DNA of 64,000 nucleotides from Capnocytophaga sp. oral taxon 878. Its GTDB lineage: Bacteria > Bacteroidota > Bacteroidia > Flavobacteriales > Flavobacteriaceae. The position numbers and the translations under genes are program-made. The notes below the pieces were generated by a model. The model was not told the DNA's origin and searched no databases. It worked only from the letters and a program-made list of their open reading frames with translations. The stretch is from the NCBI RefSeq assembly GCF_002999135.1, contig NZ_CP027229.1, forward strand, positions 2,331,501 through 2,395,500. Direction: 5' to 3'. Of the stretch, positions 43,488 through 51,784 are shown in pieces (position 1 is the stretch's first letter; each line of letters opens with the position of its first letter).

Positions 43488-43832
43488 ATGAAGAAAAGAT
43501 TTTTGATAGCAGCCCTATTTGCGCTGTTTTTAGGAGGTATTGCAGTAGCACAATCTCAAGAGCAACCCTCAACCCTTACCGAGCTACAAGCCGAAAAAGA
43601 AAGATTGGAAGCCAAACTTGCCAAAGTTCTCGAAGACAAAGAAAATGCAAAAAATTCTTTAGTAGGCAAATACAAAGATGTAATGTTTGCCTTCAATAAG
43701 CACATCAGCAAAAAGCAAAAAAAGTTTGCCAAGAAGCTCCTACGAGGTGCCAAACGCCAAGAAAAACAAATCAAAAAGAAATTGAAAAAACTCAACAAAC
43801 GCATTGAGAAGATGGAGAAAACAATAAAGTAA
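43488..43832 (+). CDS. Small secreted coiled-coil protein
   Basis: 114 residues. Signal peptide MKKRFLIAALFALFLGGIAVAQ, then an acidic/basic coiled coil (TELQAEKERLEAKLAKVLEDKENAK) and a very lysine-rich helical tail (SKKQKKFAKKLLRGAKRQEK). Similar in build to Skp-like or nucleic-acid-coating periplasmic helices but not assignable. Its 3' third is duplicated at 44505-44636. Confidence 0.65.
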   Translation: MKKRFLIAALFALFLGGIAVAQSQEQPSTLTELQAEKERLEAKLAKVLEDKENAKNSLVGKYKDVMFAFNKHISKKQKKFAKKLLRGAKRQEKQIKKKLKKLNKRIEKMEKTIK

Positions 43833-43924
43833 ACTACTGCTTACTCAGAATAACATTGCCATTGATTTGCTCCATATACAAAAAAATATTATTTTCGCCC
43901 TCAAGAAAAGATAAACATTTATTT

Positions 43925-44473
43925 ATGAAAAATATACTTATAGGTATTTTTACCTTATTATTTGCTCATATAGGGCTGGCACAAAAGGGAATTTATCAGG
44001 ACACCCATTTTTCTTTTGGAAGTAATTTCCTCAGTAATGAGATGGCAATGAGCCAAATCCATTTAGACTTAGGTATAGGCTATAGCTTCTCCGAGAAGTT
44101 CCGCTTGGGATTTATTTTGGAATATGGGCATACCTCTTTCCGTGATGAGCAGAATCAGAAAGCACGCTCTATGTCTTCAGGAATGGGGCTTAGTGGTAAT
44201 TTCAGGTTCTACAGCAATGAGGCTATTTCCTTGCGTTCAGAAACTCATTTTGTGCTAAGTTCTCCTAATAGAGAGAGTCTTTCAAGCTGGTTTTTTATGC
44301 GCTTAGGCACAGAGGTACAAGTTTGCTTTTTATCTCTATCAAGAAGCAATATACAGCCCTATATTGCCTTAGGAAGCCAAGTAATGGGAGGTTTCTATGA
44401 GAAAAATAATATAGTAATAGAACGAACTCACCTAGTTCCCTACCTATCCTTAGGATTTACCAAGCAGTTTTAA
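43925..44473 (+). CDS. Outer-membrane beta-barrel-like protein
   Basis: 182 residues from ATG 43925 with signal peptide MKNILIGIFTLLFAHIGLAQ. Alternating strands (IHLDLGIGYSFSEKFRLGFILEYGH, GMGLSGNFRFYSNEAISLRSETHFV, PYIALGSQVMGGFYE) and a terminal Phe (LVPYLSLGFTKQF) fit an 8-stranded OmpA/OmpW-like barrel inserted by BAM. Lies between the two copies of a 132-base duplication. Confidence 0.7.
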   Translation: MKNILIGIFTLLFAHIGLAQKGIYQDTHFSFGSNFLSNEMAMSQIHLDLGIGYSFSEKFRLGFILEYGHTSFRDEQNQKARSMSSGMGLSGNFRFYSNEAISLRSETHFVLSSPNRESLSSWFFMRLGTEVQVCFLSLSRSNIQPYIALGSQVMGGFYEKNNIVIERTHLVPYLSLGFTKQF

Positions 44474-44504
44474 AGCAATATATGCACACGCTTCAGCATC
44501 GGCT

Positions 44505-44651
44505 GATGTAATGTTTGCCTTTAATAAGCACATCAGCAAAAAGCAAAAAAAGTTTGCCAAGAAGCTCCTACGAGGTGCCAAACGCCAAGAAAAACAAATC
44601 AAAAAGAAATTGAAAAAACTCAACAAACGTATTGAGGAAATTAGCAAATAG
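44505..44651 (+). pseudogene. Duplicated 3' fragment of the coiled-coil gene
   Basis: 44505-44636 repeats 43677-43808 with two visible differences over 132 bases. The frame stays open (MFAFNKHISKKQKKFAK onward) and ends RIEEISK-stop. It has no signal peptide or promoter, so it is a truncated copy rather than a working gene. Confidence 0.8.
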
Positions 44652-44654
44652 TAA

Positions 44655-45521
44655 ATGAAAAGAATAGTCACTCTATTATTGGTTCTTTTAGGACAAAATA
44701 TGCTATTGGCACAAAAAGCAGTGTTAGTTAGGACTCAATACGAAAGCTATGCCATAGACAACCAAACTGATTCACTACTCCCCGACAGAAAGGAGAGCCG
44801 TGAATACTATACCCTTTTGCGCTTTAATCGTAGAAAGGATACTTTATTTGTCCATAAAAAAGATACCCCAAAGGATATAGCGCAAAAAGATGCCTTTTCC
44901 TACTTCCTCACTACGAAAAAAATAGCTTCCGATAAGCTACAACTACTTATAGGCGATAAAAATGACACCCATACACTTTTATTTTACGTTGAAAACCCTA
45001 ATATCATACGTGTAAATAGAGATAGTTATGTACTCAGTGAAGAATACAGTCATTTCTTAAGAAAAAAAATATTCAAAAAGAGGGATATTGCGACTATTTT
45101 AGATTTTTTAGACGACCAATTCGGGGATTATTTTATAGATACGGAAGTATTTATGATAAGCACTAAGGACAAATACAAAAAGAACCTAAAAATGTATGGA
45201 GGCACTGTCCTCAACGAAGCAGATACCACTGTTTATAGTACTTTATATGCAGCACACGATGATAAAGGTCTTCGAATGTCAGGAAAAGTAAATACCAATG
45301 TTCCCGAATTACCTTTTTCACTTGACAAGAAAAGAAAATATATAGATGCTGATAAGCTCGTTTTCGAAATAAAGGGACAAACTCCCAAAAATAACACTAC
45401 TTACACCCAAGAAATCTATTTCTCAGGCGAAAAGTTTATAGAAAAAGGTGAATATACCCAATACGGACTTAATATAACTACGTTCTATACGGAAATAATA
45501 GAGAAAATCAAGAGTAACTAA
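44655..45521 (+). CDS. Secreted hypothetical protein
   Basis: 288 residues with signal peptide MKRIVTLLLVLLGQNMLLAQ. No recognised domain; the mature part is hydrophilic with alternating beta segments (TLLFYVENPNIIRVNRDSYVLSEE, STLYAAHDDKGLRMSGKVNTN). Starts 4 bases after the duplicated fragment, so the duplication event may have supplied its present upstream region. Confidence 0.55.
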   Translation: MKRIVTLLLVLLGQNMLLAQKAVLVRTQYESYAIDNQTDSLLPDRKESREYYTLLRFNRRKDTLFVHKKDTPKDIAQKDAFSYFLTTKKIASDKLQLLIGDKNDTHTLLFYVENPNIIRVNRDSYVLSEEYSHFLRKKIFKKRDIATILDFLDDQFGDYFIDTEVFMISTKDKYKKNLKMYGGTVLNEADTTVYSTLYAAHDDKGLRMSGKVNTNVPELPFSLDKKRKYIDADKLVFEIKGQTPKNNTTYTQEIYFSGEKFIEKGEYTQYGLNITTFYTEIIEKIKSN

Positions 45522-45522
45522 T

Positions 45523-45571
45523 AAAAACCCTCCCCACTTATAGTATTCTTTACCAGTGGGGAGGGTTTTTT
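45523..45571. terminator. Bidirectional terminator after the secreted hypothetical gene
   Basis: AAAAACCCTCCCCACT / AGTGGGGAGGGTTTTT with a 17-base loop. A related hairpin closes the second VOC copy at 48003-48049. Confidence 0.85.
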
Positions 45572-45577
45572 ATGCTA

Positions 45578-46033
45578 AATATCTTACTCAGGTGCGGAAT
45601 AGGTTACTATATCAATACCGATACCGTTAGGGTCTATAATGGCAAAATGGCGGTCACCCCAAGGCTCTTCGCGAAGCGCTATGGCGATGGGTACACCCTG
45701 CTCTTTTAACTTGTGGTAATAGTCGTCTACATTCTCTACTTCAATGGTGAGGTATACACCCTGTTGGGTAAAAGGTTTTTGGAAGAGAGGCTGTTGTGAA
45801 GGGTGATTAGGCAACAAAAAACTAATTTCCGCCTCCTGATTAGGGGTGTGCAATAGCAAATAAAAGTCGTTTTCAAAAGTAACGCCAAATTGCAATACTT
45901 GGGTGTAGAAAGCCTTGCTCTCGGCTAATTTCTCGGTGATAATACCTGCGTTTAATTTCATTCTGATAATGTATTTGTTATTCGGGGGCAAAAGTACCGC
46001 AAGCGCAGGGAATACGATTGTAAAAAACGGACA
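45578..46033. repeat. ~455-base direct repeat, left copy (VOC gene plus leader)
   Basis: Nearly identical to 48061-48515 over the whole coding region and about 70 bases of leader, ending at the shared word AAAAAACGGACA. The two copies bound a four-gene segment. Confidence 0.92.
45584..45961 (-). CDS. VOC superfamily (glyoxalase/bleomycin-resistance-like) protein, copy 1
   Basis: 125 residues from ATG 45961 (MKLNAGIITEKLAES). Two beta-alpha-beta-beta-beta modules: VLQFGVTFENDFYLLLHTP and VYLTIEVENVDDYYHKLKEQGV with the closing DRHFAIIDPNGIGIDIV pattern. VOC proteins use metal for lyase or dioxygenase chemistry or bind antibiotics; reaction unknown. Differs from copy 2 at a handful of residues (for example DDYYHK against DEYYHS). 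Confidence 0.85.
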   Translation of the reverse strand: MKLNAGIITEKLAESKAFYTQVLQFGVTFENDFYLLLHTPNQEAEISFLLPNHPSQQPLFQKPFTQQGVYLTIEVENVDDYYHKLKEQGVPIAIALREEPWGDRHFAIIDPNGIGIDIVTYSAPE

Positions 46034-46038
46034 AAGTT

Positions 46039-46332
46039 TTATTTATTACTATCTTTCCAATCTTTGATATAGTCATCCATTATTTTTTTTGCATCATCCA
46101 TACTTATTCTATCTGTATCAATAACATAATAAAAAGCACCATATTCAGGATAAAGATCTCCCCTTGCGTGAAGATTTCCTTCATATCCCATTTTATGTAG
46201 TACTTCTATCAACTCTTTGTCTCTATGATCAATATAGAGATCAAAAATGTGTTCTTCTGAGAAATATCCTTTTTCAACTAAGCTCTTATAGGCTTTTTTA
46301 CATTCTTCTATTGTTATTGGTTTTTGATCCAT
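46039..46332 (-). CDS. Hypothetical protein
   Basis: 97 residues, acidic, helical, soluble (IEECKKAYKSLVEKGYFSEEHIFDLYIDHRDKELIEVL). No signal peptide or known motif. The size and acidity would suit an immunity or regulatory protein, but nothing confirms this. Located between the VOC repeats. Confidence 0.5.
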   Translation of the reverse strand: MDQKPITIEECKKAYKSLVEKGYFSEEHIFDLYIDHRDKELIEVLHKMGYEGNLHARGDLYPEYGAFYYVIDTDRISMDDAKKIMDDYIKDWKDSNK

Positions 46333-46379
46333 TTATTATATATCTTAATTTTAAAAGATTAAAAATACTTAGTTCTTCT

Positions 46380-46829
46380 TTAATTCGTTAAAAGTTTGTG
46401 CAGTTGAGCGTTGAACGAGGGCTGTTCGGTTGCCAAAATACTGAAAAATTCATCGTCGAAAGCCTCGACCTTAGCGACGGCTTGCGCAATGAGTTCGGCA
46501 CCTTTATCGGTGATAGCAACTACTTTGGCGCGGGTGTCGGTCTTGTGTTCTTCCCTTGTAATGAGGTTTTTGCTCTGCAAAGTGCGCACCACTTGTGAGG
46601 TAGTCATTGGGTCTATCTTAGTGAAATTTGCCAAAGATACCTGTGTGATTTCCTTTCCTTGTTGGGCGAACCACTGGGCACTCGCCAAGAGTACAAACTG
46701 GGGATGTGTGAGGTCGAAAGGTTGCAACACTTTTTTGATTCCGCGTTGCCATAACATACTTACTTGCCAAAGTAAAAGCCCTGAGCTTTCTTCGGCTCTT
46801 AAACTAAAAATTGAGTGCTGAGAGGTCAT
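46380..46829 (-). CDS. MarR family transcriptional regulator
   Basis: 149 residues. Winged-helix core: LLWQVSMLWQRGIKKVLQPFDLTHPQFVLLASA, EITQVSLANFTKIDPMTTSQVVRTLQSKNLITRE and the wing HKTDTRAKVVAITDKG. Overlaps the EVE gene (starts before its end, by 26 bases), so they are co-translated. Likely represses this cluster in response to a phenolic or oxidant signal (family knowledge). Confidence 0.92.
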   Translation of the reverse strand: MTSQHSIFSLRAEESSGLLLWQVSMLWQRGIKKVLQPFDLTHPQFVLLASAQWFAQQGKEITQVSLANFTKIDPMTTSQVVRTLQSKNLITREEHKTDTRAKVVAITDKGAELIAQAVAKVEAFDDEFFSILATEQPSFNAQLHKLLTN

Positions 46830-47256
46830 TGTGTAACATTTTAGAGGCTATAAGTTTAAAATCGTTCTCGGATATTTCCAAAATACCAAATCGAAAAGGA
46901 TATCCCCACGCTTTTTTGTTGGGGATAAACTCCAATAGCTCGATAAGGTCGGCTATGGGCGTTTCTTCGCAGTCTACAAAAGTAATATTTCTCCTAAACG
47001 GACGGAAATTTTCACTCATCTGAAAGGCATAGACTTCCTCGTCTTTCACTCTGCCAATAGCCGTGAAGGCTTGGCATTTGTCTTCCTTTCCAAAATAGCG
47101 TTTGGAAGAGTAATAGAGAATACCGTCTCCCTCCTGCATACGCTTCAAAGGCTGTGCCTTTCCGTGGCAAGCTTGGGCAAATCCTCCCGCAACGCCCATT
47201 TGTACGTGGTCTTTGCTCGCCACGATAATCCAATATTTGATAGGTCTCTTTTTCAT
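46804..47256 (-). CDS. EVE domain-containing protein
   Basis: 150 residues. KYWIIVASKDHVQMGVAGGFAQACHGKAQPLKRMQEGDGILYYSSKR is the UPF0310/EVE (PUA-like) start; GILEISENDFKLIASKML ends the domain. EVE domains bind modified bases in nucleic acids. Coupled to marR by overlap. Confidence 0.85.
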   Translation of the reverse strand: MKKRPIKYWIIVASKDHVQMGVAGGFAQACHGKAQPLKRMQEGDGILYYSSKRYFGKEDKCQAFTAIGRVKDEEVYAFQMSENFRPFRRNITFVDCEETPIADLIELLEFIPNKKAWGYPFRFGILEISENDFKLIASKMLHNDLSALNF

Positions 47257-47268
47257 TTATAAATGGAA

Positions 47269-47305
47269 TAAAAACCGTGTGACACACTGCTACACGGCGA
47301 TTTTT
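47269..47305 (-). terminator. Terminator-like hairpin between the oxidoreductase and EVE genes
   Basis: AAAACCGTGT / ACACGG-CGA-TTTTT arms around GACACACTGCT. Points to separate transcription of the oxidoreductase (minus strand). Confidence 0.6.
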
Positions 47306-47318
47306 ATCAATTGCAAAA

Positions 47319-47873
47319 TTAGCTTAATTCTTTGATTTGCGCAACCAATCGAGCGGCGTGATCTTTGGCTCTTTGTTGTAAGGTTGTAAGTGCTTCTTTG
47401 GGCATTACCTCTGGAATGTACTTCATTCCATAAGAGATTACAGGCTCTTGGAAAAGCAGTTTGCAGTGATTGGCAGTTTGGCGGTGAATGTTGAGAAAAT
47501 CGGTAAACGGATAGTTCTGTGCGCCACCGTGTTGGTAAGCCTCTTCAGGTGCTCCGGTGGTGAAAGAAAGGATAAGTTTCTTGCCCATCAGCTTGTTGTC
47601 GCCATAAGCAAAGCCGTGTGAAAACACGTTGTCTAACCATTTTTTCAGCAAGGCAGGAAGCGAATACCAATTCACAGGGAATTGCCATACAATTACATCT
47701 GCTCTTACAAGTTTAGCTTGTTCGGCAGTTACATCAATTTGATAGTTAGGGTAGAGAGCTTGCAAGTTACTTACTTCAGCCTCAGGGAGCAAGCGTTTTA
47801 CTTCTTCTAAAATAGCCTTGTTGGCGTTAGACGTCTCCATAGTAGGATGCCCGTTGATAATTAAAACATTCAT
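47319..47873 (-). CDS. NAD(P)H dehydrogenase (quinone), flavodoxin-like fold
   Basis: 184 residues. Starts NVLIINGHPTMETSNANKAIL, then VIVWQFPVNWYSLPALLKKWLDNVFSHGFAYG (the family WYxxPxxLKxWxDxVxxxGFAYG signature) and ILSFTTGAPEEAYQHGG. FMN/FAD quinone or azo-dye reductase of the MdaB/KefF type, two-electron quinone detoxification. Its likely regulator is the nearby MarR. Confidence 0.9.
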   Translation of the reverse strand: MNVLIINGHPTMETSNANKAILEEVKRLLPEAEVSNLQALYPNYQIDVTAEQAKLVRADVIVWQFPVNWYSLPALLKKWLDNVFSHGFAYGDNKLMGKKLILSFTTGAPEEAYQHGGAQNYPFTDFLNIHRQTANHCKLLFQEPVISYGMKYIPEVMPKEALTTLQQRAKDHAARLVAQIKELS

Positions 47874-48002
47874 ATATAATTTAAATTTACTTCTTTATTC
47901 GGGCGCAAAGGTAATATGTTTTTATATAATAAGCAAACTTACTATATGTTATTTTATAAATATTTTTTTTGAGGTGTAGGTATTACTATGAGTTAGGGAT
48001 AT

Positions 48003-48049
48003 AAAAACTCCCCGCTGGTAGATTTCTCTATAAGCGGGGAGGGTTTTGT
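48003..48049. terminator. Terminator after VOC copy 2
   Basis: AAAAACTCCCCGCT / AGCGGGGAGGGTTTT arms with an AT-rich loop; similar in sequence to 45523-45571. Confidence 0.75.
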
Positions 48050-48060
48050 ATTTTATTTTC

Positions 48061-48515
48061 AATATCTTATTCAGGTGCGGAATAGGTTACGATATCAATA
48101 CCGATGCCGTTAGGGTCTATAATAGCAAAATGGCGGTCGCCCCAAGGCTCTTCGCGTAAGTCTATGGCAATGGGTACGCCCTGCTCTTTTAGGCTGTGGT
48201 AATACTCATCTACATTCTCTACTTCAATGGTGAGGTATACACCCTGTTGGGTAAAAGGTTTTTGGAAGAGAGGCTGTTGCGAAGAGTGGTTAGGCAACAA
48301 AAAACTAATTTCTGCCTCGTGATTGGGGGTGTGCAACAGCAAATAAAAGTCGTTTTCAAAAGTAACGCCAAATTGCAATACTTGGGTGTAGAAAGCCTTG
48401 CTCTCAGCTAATTTCTCAGTAATAATACCTGCGTTTAATTTCATTCTGATAATGTATTTGTTATTCGGGGCAAAAGTACCACAAGCGCAGGGAATACGAT
48501 TGTAAAAAACGGACA
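48061..48515. repeat. ~455-base direct repeat, right copy
   Basis: Partner of 45578-46033; differences are scattered single bases plus one indel in the leader (CGGGG against CGGGGG). Confidence 0.92.
48067..48444 (-). CDS. VOC superfamily protein, copy 2
   Basis: 125 residues from ATG 48444, near-identical to the protein at 45584-45961. A longer frame to 48516 only reads the leader. Lies directly downstream of the AraC-type gene (its leader begins 5 bases before that gene's stop), suggesting this is the ancestral position and copy 1 the derived one. Confidence 0.85.
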   Translation of the reverse strand: MKLNAGIITEKLAESKAFYTQVLQFGVTFENDFYLLLHTPNHEAEISFLLPNHSSQQPLFQKPFTQQGVYLTIEVENVDEYYHSLKEQGVPIAIDLREEPWGDRHFAIIDPNGIGIDIVTYSAPE

Positions 48516-48519
48516 TTCT

Positions 48520-49299
48520 TCAGCCTAACACCTTACTCGGCGTATCGCCATAGAATGTTTTAAACGATTTGATAAAATGGGCTTGGTCGTAATAAGTGTC
48601 TAAAAAAGAATGGTTGTGATAGGCTTTTGCACTTAGTATATGTTGGAAGCGCACAATATTGCTAAAAGTCTTAGGACTATCACCTATGTAGTAGTCGAAA
48701 AGACGGAGCAACTGTCGGGTACTGATGCCAGTATCTAACTGACTGATGTGCATCGTGCCTTTGCTCTGTAATATCTGCAAAAGTGCCGAGAAAAATCGGT
48801 TGTCCATTTGCAAAGGGCGTTGTGATAGGTGGCGGAGAAAATAGTTGTCCAAATGTTGTGCTATGGTAGCTAACGAAAGAGGAACTTCCAATTGTTCGGC
48901 TATAAAAGTAGCCAGTGCAGGCACAACGTCGCGCAAAGGGATTTCTTGTGCACTGATTTCAAAAGCATCCTGACCAAAAAGCAGCGGAAAAGCACTGGGC
49001 AGAAAGCGCACCCCTACATAGTGGAAAGCCCCCGTTATAGGAAACTCTATGTATGTATTGCAATAGCCCATAAGGGAACTCATCTGCGGGGCGTTGCAGT
49101 CAAAAAATAGGTCTATACAACCATCGGCAACTACTCGGTAAAAGAAAGGCGTGTTACGCAGAGGTGATTTCAGTTCCCAATAGCAATAGATAAATGAGCG
49201 CAAAGCCTCACACGGAAGAAACTCGGTATAAGTAACCTCTTTTTCTTCCGCAGGTATAACCGATTGCATAGGGTGATAATAAGCTCTAACCGATAACAC
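48520..49299 (-). CDS. AraC family transcriptional regulator
   Basis: 259 residues. N-terminal part (FLPCEALRSFIYCYWELKSPL, DGCIDLFFDCNAP, VGVRFLPSAFPLLFG) is the DUF6597-type sensor found in many Bacteroidota AraC proteins; the C-terminal part (GISTRQLLRLFDYYIGDSPKTFSNIVRFQ, YDQAHFIKSFKTFYGDTPSKVLG) is the AraC HTH. Start uncertain: MLSV at 49299 or MQSV at 49269. It probably regulates the adjacent VOC gene. Confidence 0.87.
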   Translation of the reverse strand: MLSVRAYYHPMQSVIPAEEKEVTYTEFLPCEALRSFIYCYWELKSPLRNTPFFYRVVADGCIDLFFDCNAPQMSSLMGYCNTYIEFPITGAFHYVGVRFLPSAFPLLFGQDAFEISAQEIPLRDVVPALATFIAEQLEVPLSLATIAQHLDNYFLRHLSQRPLQMDNRFFSALLQILQSKGTMHISQLDTGISTRQLLRLFDYYIGDSPKTFSNIVRFQHILSAKAYHNHSFLDTYYDQAHFIKSFKTFYGDTPSKVLG

Positions 49300-49352
49300 T
49301 TTATTTACTATTCATTAAGTACCGAAACACTAATAATTAACATATTATCCTA

Positions 49353-50504
49353 TCAAAAGTCTCTCACCTCATCAAACCACTCTTGCACTTTCTCTTCTTC
49401 AATCTCAAAAGGCGCTACTTCTGCCAATTGGCATACCGCCTCGTAGGTGTCTTCTCGCTCAGTGGTTTCTATATTAGGCAATCCGTTGATAACGGTTATA
49501 AGCACTTCTAATAAGCTCTTTACTTCTTTCTCATCTTTAGCCTTTTTTATTGCTTTGAGGGCAGTTTTATAGGCTTTCATCGCCTCTCTACCGTTCTTAC
49601 CTTCCCACGAAGCAAAAGGAATGTTAAACTCAGTAGCAAACCAACTTTTTGGATGAAGGTTTGAGACTGAAGCATATTCACTCAACCCTCGCGTTTTCTC
49701 CAATTCTTTCAGTTCTTTTCTCAGTACCTTACCTCTTACCTCTTCCACATTCCAGAAAATACAATAGCTGAGGTCTGCCCACGTATTCAAAGCAGGTAAT
49801 CCAGTCATATCAGGGCAATAGCGCACCTCAATACCGCTAAGGTCTAATTTACCCAAAGCCTCCATATTACACATACTTCCATTCAATCTCACAGTCTTCA
49901 GTTTCTTGAACTGCAACAAGCTCCCGCAGTCAAAAGGTTGTCCCCCTACCGGCGTGCTTATATTGATAGTAGTAATATCTTTTAGCGCTTCAAATTCAGG
50001 CAAAGATACAGGAGTATTATTCTTCTTTTCAGTCCTGATGCTAAATGAGATACTCTTCAAAGGAACTGCCACCTCAAGCGTTACCTTATCAGGATTCCCT
50101 TGCAAACTAAAACCTCTCAACCACTTGTTACCTATCTTAATATGAAGAGGATAATCATTATTATCTACCGATAAATATTCAATCTTTGCCTTTGATGCAT
50201 CCACCCTTGCAGGAGCCATTAGTGTCCAATCAAAGCACTCCATTTCGCGGCGTTCTGTCCATTCTATAAATAGGGTGTCATTCCCCATATAATCCATCAC
50301 TCTGGGCCAGTTACCTCCTGCAGGCACCTTAAAATCATTGAAAACGTCCCATAGTATAGGCGTATCAGCATCCACATAAGCATCTGCTTTCTCCCCCGAT
50401 GCTTTAGGGGCAATAGTAAATCTACCCTGTCCTGGGGTAATATTCACCTTATGGCTATCTTTCCCTGTGAGGGATAGCGTAAATTTTCCGTAAGTTTTTG
50501 GCAT
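49353..50504 (-). CDS. Conserved hypothetical protein with leucine-rich-like centre
   Basis: 383 residues, no signal peptide. N-terminal 150 residues are beta-rich (YGKFTLSLTGKDSHKVNITPGQGRF); 170-260 have irregular LRR-like strands (FKKLKTVRLNGSMCNMEALGKLDLSGIEVRYCPDMTGLPAL); the tail is helical and charged. I do not recognise the family. The next gene downstream in the transcript order is upstream here: 50513-51151 ends 8 bases before this start, so they share an operon. Confidence 0.6.
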   Translation of the reverse strand: MPKTYGKFTLSLTGKDSHKVNITPGQGRFTIAPKASGEKADAYVDADTPILWDVFNDFKVPAGGNWPRVMDYMGNDTLFIEWTERREMECFDWTLMAPARVDASKAKIEYLSVDNNDYPLHIKIGNKWLRGFSLQGNPDKVTLEVAVPLKSISFSIRTEKKNNTPVSLPEFEALKDITTINISTPVGGQPFDCGSLLQFKKLKTVRLNGSMCNMEALGKLDLSGIEVRYCPDMTGLPALNTWADLSYCIFWNVEEVRGKVLRKELKELEKTRGLSEYASVSNLHPKSWFATEFNIPFASWEGKNGREAMKAYKTALKAIKKAKDEKEVKSLLEVLITVINGLPNIETTEREDTYEAVCQLAEVAPFEIEEEKVQEWFDEVRDF

Positions 50505-50512
50505 TATTTTCT

Positions 50513-51151
50513 TTATTTTAAAAATATCTCATCTAATGTAAAAGTATGTATCCCATTAGGGGCAGTAGCAGCTTCTTTACGCATTCTCTCGGCAAGAATA
50601 GCGGTAGGCATAGGTTTATAGCGCCGCAGAATGCCCAATTTGTTTAAAAAACTAATAACTTTTACAGTAATATTCTCTCCTCCTCTATTGCTCTTAGGGC
50701 GAATAAGGATAGAGGGCTGAAAAATAAGCAAGCACTCAAACCCAAGCCCCTTAACAGCCTCCTCCAACGCTCCTTTCATACGGTTATAAAACAGTTTAGA
50801 CTCTGCCTTAGCTCCCGCTGCCGATACCAGCACAAAGCGCCCTACCCCATTCTTATAACACTGCTGCGCAAAAGCGTACTGATAGTCGTAATCCACCCGC
50901 CATTGTGCCTCCTTGCTACCAGCCACCGCCAAGGTAGTCCCCAAACAGCAGAAGGCTACCTCACCACAAACCAACTCTGCCCATTGTTCAATCCTATCAA
51001 AATCAACCAAATGAGTCCTTAGTTTAGGGTGTCTAAAGCCATTGTCCTTACGCACAAAGCTATGTATTTCCCTATAAGCATCATCTTCTAAAAGTTGTAA
51101 CAATAAATCTTTCCCAGTGGCACCTGTAGCACCAATAATCAGAGCCTTCAT
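50513..51151 (-). CDS. NAD(P)-binding atypical SDR (NmrA/UPF0659-like)
   Basis: 212 residues. Dinucleotide loop IIGATGATGKDLLLQL (GxxGxxG) at the N-terminus, CLGTTLAVAGSKEAQWRVDYDY, then the catalytic-like YNRMKGALEEAV (YxxxK). Resembles HTATIP2/YwnB-like oxidoreductases; substrate unknown. First gene of the pair with 49353-50504. Confidence 0.83.
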   Translation of the reverse strand: MKALIIGATGATGKDLLLQLLEDDAYREIHSFVRKDNGFRHPKLRTHLVDFDRIEQWAELVCGEVAFCCLGTTLAVAGSKEAQWRVDYDYQYAFAQQCYKNGVGRFVLVSAAGAKAESKLFYNRMKGALEEAVKGLGFECLLIFQPSILIRPKSNRGGENITVKVISFLNKLGILRRYKPMPTAILAERMRKEAATAPNGIHTFTLDEIFLK

Positions 51152-51234
51152 TTTCAGAAAAAAGTTAATATATAATAACCAAAGCCAATTAACAGCCTAT
51201 ACAGGCGGCAAATATACAAAAAAACTCATTACAA

Positions 51235-51715
51235 GTCCTATTCCCCCTCCACTTATTTCCCCCACCCTTTTACCTCTTATCTCCTAACCCCACCCCTTCT
51301 ATCTCCCATCTCCTAACCTCACCCCATCTATCCCCCATCTCCTCCCTTCTATCCCCTAATTCCCACCCCATCTAACTCCTATCTCCTTCCTCCTCTCCCC
51401 TAAATTACGAATAATGCAAAAACCACCTCCCCTCTCCCTATCCCCTATCTCCTAACTCCTTTCCATTAATAATCAGCTTATTACACTCCCACCCTCTTCC
51501 CTCTTATCTCTTATCTATTACCTACTTTAAACGAACCTATAACGAAGGATAAACGAACTATAAACGAAGGATAAACATTACTTCCTTGATTTCCAGCCCC
51601 TCCCCACCCCTCCCCACCCTTTGCATAATCCGCAACCAAATCCCCCAATTCTTACATTATTCTCAACTCCTATCCCCTATCTCCTCCCTGCCTATCCCCT
51701 TCTCTTCTCTCTTAC
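51235..51715 (-). repeat. Dispersed intergenic repeat, copy R8
   Basis: G-rich on the minus strand, in the gap between divergent genes. Contains GCATTATTCG near 51412, the ATCCTTCGTTTATAGTTCG core (51530-51575) and TTGCGGATTATGCAAA near 51620-51635. No terminator hairpin was seen in this copy. Confidence 0.88.
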
Positions 51716-51725
51716 CTATCCAAAC

Positions 51726-51756
51726 TTTGTCAATTAGAAATTATTTTATAATTTTG
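51726..51756 (+). promoter_or_regulatory. Promoter of the DUF2262 gene (TTTG-N19-TAATTTTG)
   Basis: TTTG 51726-51729, 19-base spacer, TAATTTTG 51749-51756. Confidence 0.75.
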
Positions 51757-51784
51757 CCAATTTAGAAGAATAATCCTTACAACT

